Below are positions 34,766 to 43,051 of a stretch of 64,000 bases of DNA, in pieces (position 1 is the stretch's first letter; each line of letters begins with the position of its first letter). Made by a program: the position numbers and the translations under genes. Source of the stretch: Nocardioides sp. Root682 (GTDB lineage Bacteria > Actinomycetota > Actinomycetes > Propionibacteriales > Nocardioidaceae). Location of the stretch: assembly GCF_001427795.1 (NCBI RefSeq), contig NZ_LMHJ01000001.1:2319664-2383663 (forward strand). The letters are read 5' to 3'. The notes under the pieces are model-generated. The model made no database searches and was not told the DNA's origin. It worked only from the letters and a program-made list of their open reading frames with translations.

Positions 34766-35400
34766 CGCGAGGTCCCCTCCGTGCCGGACGTCGAGGGAGT
34801 TTCACCGGCCGGCCGGTGAAACTCACGGTGGGACGAGGAAGTTTCGTCGTCCAACCTTGAGTTCTGTCGTCCAGCCTCGAGCGCCGCCCGTCGCAGCCGC
34901 GCCTCGCAGTGGTCGAGCCAGCGGATCTCCGCCTCCGCGGCGAAGACCAGCGAGTCGAGCACCAGGCTCCAGGCCAGCTCGCGCGGGTCGGCGCCGACCG
35001 CACGTCGCTTCAACCGGGTGTAGTCCTGGAGGGCGGCCATGGTCGCGCTGCGCTGCTGCTGGATCACGGTGCCGATGTCGACACCCGGCACCGTGACGGC
35101 CAGCGCGAGCTTGATCGCGAGCTCGTCGCGCGGCGGCTGGGTGCGCGCCACCGGCGTCGTGAACCACGCTGCGACCTCGTCACGCCCGGCCTCGGTGATC
35201 CGGTAGACGACGTGCCCCTCGGCGTTCTCGGCCTCGGCGGCCGCGAAGCCGTCGCGCTCCAGGCGGGTGAGGGTCGTGTAGACCTGCCCGACGTTCAGCG
35301 GCCAGGTCTCACCGGTGCGCTGCTCGAACTCGGCGCGCAGCTGGTAGCCGTACATCGGTTCGGTCTCCAGCAGTGCCAGCAGTGCGTGCTTGACGGACAT
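34762..35400 (-). CDS. PadR family transcriptional regulator
   Basis: A 212-residue regulator. The winged helix starts at residue 1: MSVKHALLALLETEPMYGYQ, with QRTGETWPLNVGQVYTTLTR, LERDGFA and the wing VVYRITEAGRDEVAAWF. The C-terminal helical domain ends near residue 175; the last 35 residues (RQNSRLDDETSSSHREF and on) are low in structure and are encoded by an array of palindromic repeats, so the tail is repeat-derived. It heads the operon padR-small gene-ABC ATPase-permease. Two copies of ATAYCGRGTAT lie upstream and fit autoregulation. Confidence 0.92.
   Translation of the reverse strand: MSVKHALLALLETEPMYGYQLRAEFEQRTGETWPLNVGQVYTTLTRLERDGFAAAEAENAEGHVVYRITEAGRDEVAAWFTTPVARTQPPRDELAIKLALAVTVPGVDIGTVIQQQRSATMAALQDYTRLKRRAVGADPRELAWSLVLDSLVFAAEAEIRWLDHCEARLRRAALEAGRQNSRLDDETSSSHREFHRPAGETPSTSGTEGTSR
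34797..34880. repeat. Palindrome and 20-nt unit array inside the 3' end of padR
   Basis: GAGTTTCACCGGCC plus its complement forms a perfect 28-bp palindrome (34797-34824). An imperfect inverted pair follows (34823-34840 against 34841-34860, three mismatches in 18). A second direct unit lies at 34861-34880; the last two units are GTTTCGTCGTCCAACCTTGA and GTTCTGTCGTCCAGCCTCGA. Confidence 0.75.
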
Positions 35401-35422
35401 CGTGCCCCCTCGGGTGGCCTAC

Positions 35423-35452
35423 ATACTCGGTATGGCCATGTATACCCGATAT
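35423..35452. promoter_or_regulatory. padR operator pair
   Basis: ATACTCGGTAT (35423-35433) and ATACCCGATAT (35442-35452) are two 11-bp near-palindromes, 19 bp apart, upstream of the padR start. On the minus strand a -10-like TATACA lies between them. They fit PadR autoregulation. Confidence 0.6.
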
Positions 35453-35475
35453 GCATGCGGCCTGTCGAGCGCCCG

Positions 35476-36822
35476 TCAGGTCAGCGAGTGGCGGAGGTGG
35501 AACGCGAGCCGCGCCGCGAGCTTGCCCGCCGGCGTCGCCAGGAGTACGTCGGCCGGGTTGCCCGGCACGGGAACCGACAGCCGGCGCCGGGTGGTCACGG
35601 CCACCGCGCGTCCGAAGGTGCGCAGGCCGTGGTCCCCCGAGAGCGGCCCGTACCCGCGTGCACCGATCACCTGGCGCGGCAGGGCTCCAGCGACCGAGCC
35701 GACGCCCACGTTGACACTCACCTGCGCCGCCCGGAGCGCCTCGCCGATCTGCGTTCCCCTGCCACGGGAGAAGACAGCCACGTGGGCATAAGGGCGATCG
35801 CGGAGGCGCGCGAGGACCTCGCCGAACTCCGCCTGTCCGTGCACGCGCAGTCGCGGGTCGGCGTCGGTGGACCCGGCTGCCAGCTCGGCCGCCGCGCGCG
35901 GTCGACGTACGCCCAACGCCCGCGCCAGCCCACTCCCCAGGCCGCTCCCCAGGCCGAGGGGCGCCGGGTCGGCCGCCGCGAGGGCTTCACGCAGCTCGGC
36001 GTCGAAGTCGGCGCTGACGTCCGGGGCGACGAACACCTCCGGAACGGCGCCGGCGTCGGCCGACCCGGCACGTCCGACGGTGCGTGCGACGCTGGCCGCG
36101 GCAGCCCGCAGGTCGGCGTCGGGCGCCACGACCGTGACCGCGGGGCCGACCGGAACGACCGTGACCGGCACCAGCGCGCGGGCACTCACCGCACTGATCC
36201 GCGCGGCCACCGCAGCAGAGCCGAACACGCAGACCCGGTCCACGGGAGACGCCGCGAGTGCCGCGGTCGTGGTCTCGTCGCCGGTCACCACCTGGAGCAG
36301 GGGGACGTCGGCGCGGAGCAGCTCGGCGTAGGCGAGCAGCGTCGACGGGTGCTCGAGGGCCGGCTTGAGGACGACCGCGTTGCCCGAGGCCAGGGCGTTG
36401 ACCACCGCGCTCGACGGGCCGTAGAGCGGAGCGTGGGACGAGGCGATGACCGCGACGACACCCTCGGCCGCGTAGCTCGTGCGCGTGGTCAGCTCCGGGT
36501 TGAGCAGTCCGGCACCGTGGGCCGTCGCGTTCAGCACGCGGGCAGCATTCGCCTCGACCCACTTCAGGTGCTCGATGCTGTGGAGCACCTCGAGCATCGC
36601 CTCGTCGATCGAGAGCCCGGCCTCGAGGTGGAGCGTGCCGGCGAGGTCGCTCGCGGCTCGCCACAGCCGGCCACGCCAGGCGCGGAGCAGTCGGACCCTC
36701 TCGGCCACGGACGTGGCCGCCCAGTGATCGCCGGCGACGTGGGCGGCACGGACCACCTCGGCGACATCGACTACATCGACTACATCGACGACATCGCCGA
36801 CATCACGTGCTTCGAAGCCCAT
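35476..36822 (-). CDS. Aldehyde-dehydrogenase-fold protein lacking catalytic residues
   Basis: A 448-residue ALDH-superfamily protein. It keeps N-terminal helices, EGVVAVIASSHAPLYGPSSA and SGNAVVLKPALEHPSTLLAY (cofactor-binding region) and a C-terminal YGPLSGDHGLRTF. The active-site Cys in a GQxC context is absent: the expected place reads GRAGSADAGAVPEVFV. The general-base Glu (E-LGG block) is missing as well. Hence it is probably not a dehydrogenase; a pseudoenzyme or the product of a decaying gene are options. The frame is open throughout. Residues 7-22 (DVGDVVDVVDVVDVAE) come from a 9-bp tandem repeat. Confidence 0.7.
   Translation of the reverse strand: MGFEARDVGDVVDVVDVVDVAEVVRAAHVAGDHWAATSVAERVRLLRAWRGRLWRAASDLAGTLHLEAGLSIDEAMLEVLHSIEHLKWVEANAARVLNATAHGAGLLNPELTTRTSYAAEGVVAVIASSHAPLYGPSSAVVNALASGNAVVLKPALEHPSTLLAYAELLRADVPLLQVVTGDETTTAALAASPVDRVCVFGSAAVAARISAVSARALVPVTVVPVGPAVTVVAPDADLRAAAASVARTVGRAGSADAGAVPEVFVAPDVSADFDAELREALAAADPAPLGLGSGLGSGLARALGVRRPRAAAELAAGSTDADPRLRVHGQAEFGEVLARLRDRPYAHVAVFSRGRGTQIGEALRAAQVSVNVGVGSVAGALPRQVIGARGYGPLSGDHGLRTFGRAVAVTTRRRLSVPVPGNPADVLLATPAGKLAARLAFHLRHSLT
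36764..36807. repeat. 9-bp microsatellite in the N-terminal codons of the ALDH-like gene
   Basis: Units ACATCGACT, ACATCGACT, ACATCGACG, ACATCGCCG and a partial ACATCACG. A multiple of three, so length changes keep the frame. Confidence 0.85.
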
Positions 36823-36846
36823 GCGGCTCAGGATGCCACCTCCGTA

Positions 36847-36885
36847 CGACGAAGGGTCGGCCCCGTGCGGGACCGACCCTCGTCG
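36847..36885 (-). terminator. Hairpin downstream of the subtilase gene
   Basis: CGACGAAGGGTCGG (36847-36860) pairs with CCGACCCTCGTCG (36873-36885) with one bulged A and a 12-nt loop. It begins 16 bp after the stop on the minus strand. No T run. Confidence 0.65.
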
Positions 36886-36900
36886 TTGGAGACCTTGCGA

Positions 36901-39900
36901 CTACGGAGTCGCCGTGTCGACGTACACGAACGTCGAGTTGGGCGCGCCGTCGTACCCGAGCAACCCGAAGTAGTGGGCCTCGGCGTCCAGGCCGGACCAC
37001 GACACGTCGAAGCTCGTGTCACCACCGGTCGTGACCGGCACCGGGTTGGGATCGACGGCGAGGTTGCCCACCGACGGGGTACCGCCGAGGTCGTAGACCC
37101 GCAGCGAGTACGGCACCGGAGCGCCCTGGTCACCGGCCGCGAACGCGTCGACCTCGACGAGGTAGGTGCCGGCCGGTGCGCCCTCGAGCGAGAACGTCTC
37201 GCCCGGGGACGGCGTCGCCACCTCACCCGCGACCGCGAAGATCGTGGCGGGATCGCAGGACGATGCGGCGTAGACGAACATGTCCAGGTCGCTGGTCTGG
37301 TCCGGCGCGACCAGGTCGAACTGGGCCAGGTCGTTGCCCTCTCCGATCGTGACGCACTCCAGGGCGTAGTCCCCGACGGCCAGCGCGCCCTCGGCGACCT
37401 GTCCCTTGACGAGGCCGGCCGTGGACACCTGCAGGTCACCGTTGAAGCCACCGGTGATCGGCACGTTCGTGGAGCCGTCGGTGCCGGTGCCGTCGATCGA
37501 CGTGGGTGCCTTCACCGACACCGGGCGCAGGGCAACAGGCAGGCGGACGGTGGTCGGACCGGTCAGCGTCACGTGACCGAAGGCCCACTGGCTCAACGGC
37601 GCCGTGGTGCGCTGGAAGGTGAACCCGACCGTCGTCTCCTGGCCGGCCTTCTTCGCGACCACCGACGACCGGCTCGCGGTGGACTTGAAGCCGGGGACCT
37701 CGACCTTCACCTTCCAGGTGCCCTTGCGGGCGGCCGTGAAGGTCCGGTTCAGCGACACCTCGGTCATCACGTGGCCCTCGGCGAGCGAGGGCAGGTTGAC
37801 GGCGTTGGGTTCGATCGCCGGCACACCGGTGTCCAGGCCCAGGCCGGTGATGTAGCCATACCACTGCTCCCAGTCGGACAGGACGAACAGGCCGGGATCG
37901 AGGAACGCCTTCGCGTTGACGTGCCCGGCGCCCTGCGCGAACAGGTCCGTCGACTTCGCCCCGGTGGCCGTCTTCAGGTCGGTCGCGGTCGTCATCATGG
38001 CCGACTTGATCTGCATCGGCGTCCACTTCGGGTGCTTGCCCTGGATCAGCGCAGCGAGACCCGCGATGTGCGGAGCCGACATCGACGTACCGGAGTAGAG
38101 GTCGTAGTCACGGCCGTGGTTGGACGGCGGCGCGACCGCGGCCAGCACGCTGACTCCGGGCGCGGAGATGTCCGGCTTCAACAGGTCGCTGTCGTCGGAC
38201 GCGGCCGGGCCCCGGGACGAGAAGCCGGCGATCTGCGGCACGGGAGTCACCGTGCCGGTGAGGTTGCCGAGCTCGAACCGCGCCGTCGCGCCGGCACCGG
38301 CGGACTCGAGGTAGTCGTAGACCTTCGGGGAGTCGACGTGCGAGACGTGGATCGTCGGCACCGCATGGAAGTCCGCGTCCAGGCTGCCGTCGGTGATGTT
38401 CGCGAGGACGACGCCCACGCCGCCCGCACGCTTCACCTCCTCGCTCTTCACGACGCGGTCGTAGACGCCGCGCTGGCAGACCACGATCGTGCCGGCGACC
38501 TTGGCCGGGTCCAGGCTGTTCGGCGGGCACAGTGCCGTGTCGGGGGCCGAGCCGTTGCCGACGTCGGCGGCATCGACCAGCTTCGTGTCCGGCAGCGCCG
38601 TGCGGCTGATCGAGGCGCCGACCAGCTTCTGGCCGTCACCCAGGACGACGGTGTTCTCGAAGCTGGTGTGCGTGCTCGCCGCGACCGTGGTCACCCACGG
38701 GCTGTTGTGCGCGACGGTCGAGGCACCCGGGCCCTCGTTGCCGGCGGAGGCGGCCACGAAGACGCCGGCCTCGGCCGCACCCTCGAAGGCGATCTCGGCG
38801 GCTTCGAGGACCGTGTCGGTCGGTCCCGAGATCGAGTAGTTGAGGACGTCGACACCATCGGTGACGGCCTGCTCGATCGCGGCGACCAGGTCGGACGTCG
38901 TACCGGAGGCACGGCCGTCCTCGGTGGCCCACAGGGCCTTGTAGACGGCGATCTTCGCCGCGGGGGCGACACCGCTGATGTTGCCGAAGGTGACGCCCTC
39001 GGTGGCGACGTCCTTGACCGGGTTGCCCGCCGACGTCGAGGCCGTGTGCGAGCCGTGGCCGTTGCCGTCACGGGCGGAGAGGTAGTCCTCCTCGACGGTG
39101 CGGCTCTCGCCGTACCCCTCGACGAAGGACCGGGCGGAGATCAGCTTGGTGTTGCAGTTGGCGAGGGTGAACTCCTCGCCGGTCTCGCACTCACCGCGGA
39201 ACAGGTTGCCGTCCGACTTCTTCATCGACGTGATCGAACCGCTGATCTTCGTGCCCCACTTGCCCTGCGGCTTCGAGGTCAGCTTGCTGCCCTTGAAGGA
39301 CTTCGACTCGGGCCAGATGCCGCTGTCGATGACACCGACGACGACGCCGTCGCCCGCCTTGTCCTGGCCACCGACCTGGTTCCACACGCCCCGCTTGCCG
39401 GTGAGGCCGAGGAAGTCCGGGGTGTTCCAGGTGTCGGCGTAGACGATGGAGTCCTTCTGGACCGTCAGCACCCGACGGTCGGTCGCCAGCTCGGTGGCCT
39501 GCTTGGCGGTGAGGTCCGCGACGAAGCCGTTGGCTGAGATCGTGTAGTGCACCTTGACGTCGAAACCGAGGTCGGTGCCGAGCTTTTCGTGGCTGGCGCG
39601 CAGCTTCTTCGTGTACGACGCCACGCCGGCGCCCTTCGCGTCGAACTGCTCGCCCGCGCCTGCGCGGGTCGGGCCGGCCGTGGAGGCGGGCGGTGCCGCC
39701 AGCATCACGACGTAGCGGCCGGCCTTGTAGCGGGTGAGGTCGGCCTTGACGGCTGACTGGCCTTCCCCGTCCGCGGCGCCGGGACCCGGGTCGCTGGGAT
39801 CAGCCAGCGCCGGCGCCCCGAGGGTGACGGTGAGTCCGAGCGTCGCCGCGAGGGCGAGCACGAGGAGTGAGGGAAGCCGACGAGCGCGAGCGCCCGTACG

Positions 39901-39912
39901 CAGGTCCTGCAT
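36901..39912 (-). CDS. Secreted S8 family serine peptidase (subtilase with PA domain)
   Basis: A 1003-residue exported protease. Signal peptide about residues 1-37 (SLLVLALAATLGLTVTLG), I9 prodomain about 60-140 (KAGRYVVMLAAPP, KVHYTISANGFVADLT), catalytic domain from about 160 with Asp in GVIDSGIWPES, His in GNGHGSHTAST, Asn in VAASAGNEGPG and Ser in SGTSMSAPHIAGLAAL. A PA domain is inserted between Asn and Ser (GTIVVCQRGVYDRVVKSEEV). C-terminal beta domains follow. The layout matches the cucumisin/pyrolysin-like subtilases of actinobacteria. Start ATG 39912 with GGAGG 7 nt upstream. No anchor, so it is probably released. Confidence 0.93.
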   Translation of the reverse strand: MQDLRTGARARRLPSLLVLALAATLGLTVTLGAPALADPSDPGPGAADGEGQSAVKADLTRYKAGRYVVMLAAPPASTAGPTRAGAGEQFDAKGAGVASYTKKLRASHEKLGTDLGFDVKVHYTISANGFVADLTAKQATELATDRRVLTVQKDSIVYADTWNTPDFLGLTGKRGVWNQVGGQDKAGDGVVVGVIDSGIWPESKSFKGSKLTSKPQGKWGTKISGSITSMKKSDGNLFRGECETGEEFTLANCNTKLISARSFVEGYGESRTVEEDYLSARDGNGHGSHTASTSAGNPVKDVATEGVTFGNISGVAPAAKIAVYKALWATEDGRASGTTSDLVAAIEQAVTDGVDVLNYSISGPTDTVLEAAEIAFEGAAEAGVFVAASAGNEGPGASTVAHNSPWVTTVAASTHTSFENTVVLGDGQKLVGASISRTALPDTKLVDAADVGNGSAPDTALCPPNSLDPAKVAGTIVVCQRGVYDRVVKSEEVKRAGGVGVVLANITDGSLDADFHAVPTIHVSHVDSPKVYDYLESAGAGATARFELGNLTGTVTPVPQIAGFSSRGPAASDDSDLLKPDISAPGVSVLAAVAPPSNHGRDYDLYSGTSMSAPHIAGLAALIQGKHPKWTPMQIKSAMMTTATDLKTATGAKSTDLFAQGAGHVNAKAFLDPGLFVLSDWEQWYGYITGLGLDTGVPAIEPNAVNLPSLAEGHVMTEVSLNRTFTAARKGTWKVKVEVPGFKSTASRSSVVAKKAGQETTVGFTFQRTTAPLSQWAFGHVTLTGPTTVRLPVALRPVSVKAPTSIDGTGTDGSTNVPITGGFNGDLQVSTAGLVKGQVAEGALAVGDYALECVTIGEGNDLAQFDLVAPDQTSDLDMFVYAASSCDPATIFAVAGEVATPSPGETFSLEGAPAGTYLVEVDAFAAGDQGAPVPYSLRVYDLGGTPSVGNLAVDPNPVPVTTGGDTSFDVSWSGLDAEAHYFGLLGYDGAPNSTFVYVDTATP

Positions 39913-40077
39913 GGGGGGTCCTCCGGGTCCGAGAAGGAAGAGACAGGGTGGGGGTCCTGCCGTGGTGGCGGAGATCGTTCCGCCTCCGTCACCCAAGCGG
40001 CGAAGATCCTCCGCGTCAAGGGTCCTGCGGCAGGACGACACGAATCGTGACGATCGTCAGGCCGGATCGCTCAGGAC

Positions 40078-40458
40078 TCAGTACGGCGCCGCGAGGTCGC
40101 CGAACATCGGGAAGTGCTTCACGTTCCGGGTCCAGAGCCGCCCCCCGACCGCCTCCACCGTCGCCGCGATCACGTGGTCGACCGTGTCGACCCCGGTGTG
40201 CGACCGGAGATACGTCTGCGCAAACCGACCTGCCCGATCCGCGATGTCGGCTGTCACCGGCAGCCACTCCAGGGTGTCGAGCAGAGCCAGGGTGCCCACG
40301 TCCTCACCGCTCCGCATTCCAGCGAGGACCTCGGTGCGGGAGAGCACCGTGCCGACGATCGCCTCGCCGGACTCGATCAGGCCGCTGAGCGCTTCGCGGG
40401 CAGCAGGCTTTCCGCGGAGGTGGTCGATCAGCACGGAGGTGTCGACGACCACGGTCAC
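40078..40458 (-). CDS. vapC: PIN-domain RNase toxin VapC
   Basis: A 126-residue PIN nuclease. The start is GTG 40458, giving VTVVVDTSVLIDHLRGK, with the first metal-binding Asp. Further acidic residues lie in LSRTEVLAG (Glu) and GVDTVDHVIAATVEA (Asp), and LWTRNVKHF is typical of the fourth motif. GTG overlaps the antitoxin TGA (GTGA). The usual target is tRNA or rRNA; the specific target is unknown. Confidence 0.92.
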   Translation of the reverse strand: MTVVVDTSVLIDHLRGKPAAREALSGLIESGEAIVGTVLSRTEVLAGMRSGEDVGTLALLDTLEWLPVTADIADRAGRFAQTYLRSHTGVDTVDHVIAATVEAVGGRLWTRNVKHFPMFGDLAAPY

Positions 40459-40721
40459 TGGCGGGCCAGCCTTGCGCCGAGACCGCCCCGGAGGCTCTCG
40501 ACGTAGTCGGCACCATCGAGGTCCTCGTCGAGCTCGACCCTCGCCCACGCACCGAAGGAGGCCTCGAGGCGGAGCTTGCGCTCAGCGGTGGTGCTGGTCC
40601 CGTAGACCTCGTTGATCGCCCGACGGACGAGCTCGGCCAGACCGAGACCGGTCTGCGCAGACTCGGCCCGGAGGCGCGCGTACTGCTCATCCTCCAAGGT
40701 GATCTGGGTACGGTGGCTCAT
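40455..40721 (-). CDS. vapB: Ribbon-helix-helix antitoxin VapB
   Basis: An 88-residue antitoxin. The N-terminus THR-TQITLEDEQYARL followed by GLGLAELVRRAINEVYG is a ribbon-helix-helix. The C-terminal part binds and blocks the toxin. -10 TAGGCT ends 6 nt before the ATG (leaderless), and a palindrome covers it, so the complex should repress its own promoter. Confidence 0.88.
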   Translation of the reverse strand: MSHRTQITLEDEQYARLRAESAQTGLGLAELVRRAINEVYGTSTTAERKLRLEASFGAWARVELDEDLDGADYVESLRGGLGARLARQ

Positions 40722-40738
40722 GATGTAAGCCTACATCA
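40721..40738. promoter_or_regulatory. vapBC operator/promoter
   Basis: TGATGTA (40721-40727) and TACATCA (40732-40738), perfect 7-bp arms, centre AGCC. The minus-strand -10 TAGGCT lies inside. Confidence 0.7.
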
Positions 40739-40752
40739 CCCGTCCGGCAAGT

Positions 40753-42246
40753 TCAGGCCGCGACGACCGCCACCACCGCCGCCCGGCGTACCGGATCCGA
40801 CCAGCGGTGCGCGGCGCGCACGACCCGGACGGCGGAGAACGCGAGCAGCACCGCGGCCAGCTCGAGCATCCAGACCGGTCGGTCGACGGCGGCCAGCGTG
40901 GCGAAGAACAGCCCGGTGAAGGTGGTGGCGAGAGCGAGCCGGAGCGAGTACCCGACCATCGCAAGCGGCGGCGCGGGCGTCGCGCGTGCCGAGCGGAGGT
41001 CGACGGCGTACGGCGCCTTCGCCGACCAGCGCAACCCGGCGGAGACGGCCTGTCCGACGACCACCAGCAGCGCCAGCACGATGGCGAGGGCCTCGGCCCG
41101 TGTGGGCAGCCCGGCACGCACAGCACCGAGCGCGATGGTCAGGAGTCCCGCGCCGAGCAACACCTCGGCGAGCACCCACGCCCGCGCGAGCAGGACCGTC
41201 CGGGGAGTGACCGGCAAGGTCTCGCGCCAGAGCAGGCCCCGGCCGTCGAGACACCAGAGGTTCACACCGAACAGCAGGACGCAGCCGGACGCAACCAGTC
41301 CGGGGAACAGGATGAGGGTCGACCACGGCATCGCACCGGCGAGCGCGACCAGTCCGGGGGCGAGGGCGAGCAGCAGGGTGCCGCGACGCAGCGGGACGCT
41401 GCGCCACACCGAGGCCCGGTCGATCCGGCACATCATCGCCAGTCCGGAGCCGCCCATCGGGCGCGCCGCATGGGTGCGGCTCTCCTGGCGGCCCTCGTCA
41501 CGTGGGGTCCGAGTGGCGGCGAGGGTGGCGAGGCGAGCACCGAGCACCACCAGCGCCACGGACGTGACGAGCAGCGTGAGCACCAGTGCAGCGACGGTGA
41601 CGACGGTGCCGCCCTCGATCGCGGCGGCGGTGACCCTGGCCGGTCCGGCGACGAGCAGCGCCCGCGCATCGGTGGCGCCGGCTGCCGCCAGCAGGGCAAG
41701 TACGACGGCGACGGCCAGGCGCACCAGACGTACGCCGCGCGGACCGCGCCTGATCCACTCGACCCCCCACGCCACGGTCTGTCCGAGCGCGGTGGCGGCC
41801 AGCACCCAGGACATGGTCAGCAGCTGGGCGCCGAGCAGGCCCGGGGGCCCGGTCACGACGGCGGTGAGGCCCAGCAGCAACCAGGTCTGCAGCAGCCAGC
41901 CGGTGTTGAGCGGCGCCAGCACCAGCGCGCCCAGGTGGTCGGTGACCGGGCTGATCGGGTGGATCGACGCCGGGTCGCGTGCCAGCAGCTCACGCCCGCC
42001 TGCACCGGCGACGGCGCTCGCCACGCTGACCCCCGCGACTGCGGCGAGGGCGGCGGGCAATGCGCGCGCCGCGCGGGTCGCCGCATCGACGTCGATGTCC
42101 AGCCACGCCGGCACCGTCGCTGACAGGGCCGTCACCACGCCGAAGACCACGAGAGCCACGGCGACGGCCCGCGGCCGTTTCAGGGTCGCCGCCCGGAACC
42201 ACAGCAGGTGCCGCACGTCCGCGACGGCGCGGCCGACCTCGTTCAA
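40753..42246 (-). CDS. ABC exporter permease
   Basis: A 497-residue membrane protein with about 12 helices in two similar halves. Early segments are AVAVALVVFGVVTALSATVP and LPAALAAVAGVSVASAVAGA; the loop RELLARDPASIHPISPVTDH precedes VLAPLNTGWLLQTWLLLGL. A second loop is RDEGRQESRTHAARPMGG, and GRGLLWRETLPVTPRTVLLA recalls ABC-2 type permeases with intracellular coupling helices. It starts 15 bp after the ATPase gene stop. The substrate is unknown. Confidence 0.8.
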   Translation of the reverse strand: MNEVGRAVADVRHLLWFRAATLKRPRAVAVALVVFGVVTALSATVPAWLDIDVDAATRAARALPAALAAVAGVSVASAVAGAGGRELLARDPASIHPISPVTDHLGALVLAPLNTGWLLQTWLLLGLTAVVTGPPGLLGAQLLTMSWVLAATALGQTVAWGVEWIRRGPRGVRLVRLAVAVVLALLAAAGATDARALLVAGPARVTAAAIEGGTVVTVAALVLTLLVTSVALVVLGARLATLAATRTPRDEGRQESRTHAARPMGGSGLAMMCRIDRASVWRSVPLRRGTLLLALAPGLVALAGAMPWSTLILFPGLVASGCVLLFGVNLWCLDGRGLLWRETLPVTPRTVLLARAWVLAEVLLGAGLLTIALGAVRAGLPTRAEALAIVLALLVVVGQAVSAGLRWSAKAPYAVDLRSARATPAPPLAMVGYSLRLALATTFTGLFFATLAAVDRPVWMLELAAVLLAFSAVRVVRAAHRWSDPVRRAAVVAVVAA

Positions 42247-42261
42247 GGGATGCTCGGACGA

Positions 42262-42978
42262 TCAGGCGAGGAGGGCGCGGTACGCACGCGCCCCGTCGTC
42301 GCCCGCCATGAAGCCGGACGAGATGGTGGCCATCCGGGTCCCTCCGCGGAGCACGGCGACCTCGCCGCACACCTGGACCGCGAGGTCGCGCAGGTGGGTG
42401 GAGACGAGCACCCCCGCGCCGCGTGCACGGGCGTCCTCGATGACCTCGAACGTCGCTTCGACCCCCACCGGGTCGACCCCGTCGAACGGCTCGTCGAGCA
42501 GCAGCACCGTCGGCTCGTGCAGGGCCGCGAGCACCACGCTCAGCCGCCGCGACATGCCGTGGCTGAAGCCCGCAGTCACCCGGTGCGCGACGAGACCGAG
42601 GTCGAAGCGCTCCAGCAGCGCCCGAGCCCGCGACTCCCAGCCCTCGAGGTTGCGCAGCCGCGCGCTGAGCTGCAGGTGCTCCCACGGCGTCGCGCGCGGC
42701 ACCAACCCGCCGACATCCGGGCAGTACCCGACGGCGCGCTTGGCTTCGAGCGTCGACTCCCGGACGTCGTACCCCGCGACGAAGGCGGTGCCCTCGGTCG
42801 GCGGCACCACGCCTGCCAGCACGCGCATCGTCGTGGACTTGCCCGCGCCGTTGCGGCCGAGCAGGGCCATGGCCTGGCCCGGCTCGACCCGCAGATCTAC
42901 TCCAGTCACCGCTTCTACCGTGCCGAACTGGACCCGCAGGCCCGACACCTCGATGGCGGCGTGGGTTCCCCTCCCCAT
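42262..42978 (-). CDS. ABC exporter ATP-binding protein
   Basis: A 238-residue ATPase. Walker A LLGRNGAGKSTTMR, Walker B TVLLLDEPFDGVDP, H-loop VLVSTHLRDLAVQV. The signature is FSHGMSRRLSVVLAAL, where His replaces the second residue of SGGQ; this occurs in exporter subunits with atypical sites. Start ATG 42978; GTG 42987 and GTG 42981 are in frame. Pairs with the downstream permease. Confidence 0.88.
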   Translation of the reverse strand: MGRGTHAAIEVSGLRVQFGTVEAVTGVDLRVEPGQAMALLGRNGAGKSTTMRVLAGVVPPTEGTAFVAGYDVRESTLEAKRAVGYCPDVGGLVPRATPWEHLQLSARLRNLEGWESRARALLERFDLGLVAHRVTAGFSHGMSRRLSVVLAALHEPTVLLLDEPFDGVDPVGVEATFEVIEDARARGAGVLVSTHLRDLAVQVCGEVAVLRGGTRMATISSGFMAGDDGARAYRALLA

Positions 42979-43051
42979 CACCTCCACATCCTCGCCCGGA
43001 TCGGACGCGGGACCAACGGCCGAGCGGCGCGGAAGCGCTAGTCCTTTCGGG

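Noticed and set aside
34909..39537. A 1542-codon open frame on the plus strand
   Set aside because: It is antisense to padR, the ALDH-like gene and the subtilase, which have recognisable domains. Its translation is a low-complexity Arg/Gly/Val/Asp mix, as expected for the complementary frame in very GC-rich DNA.
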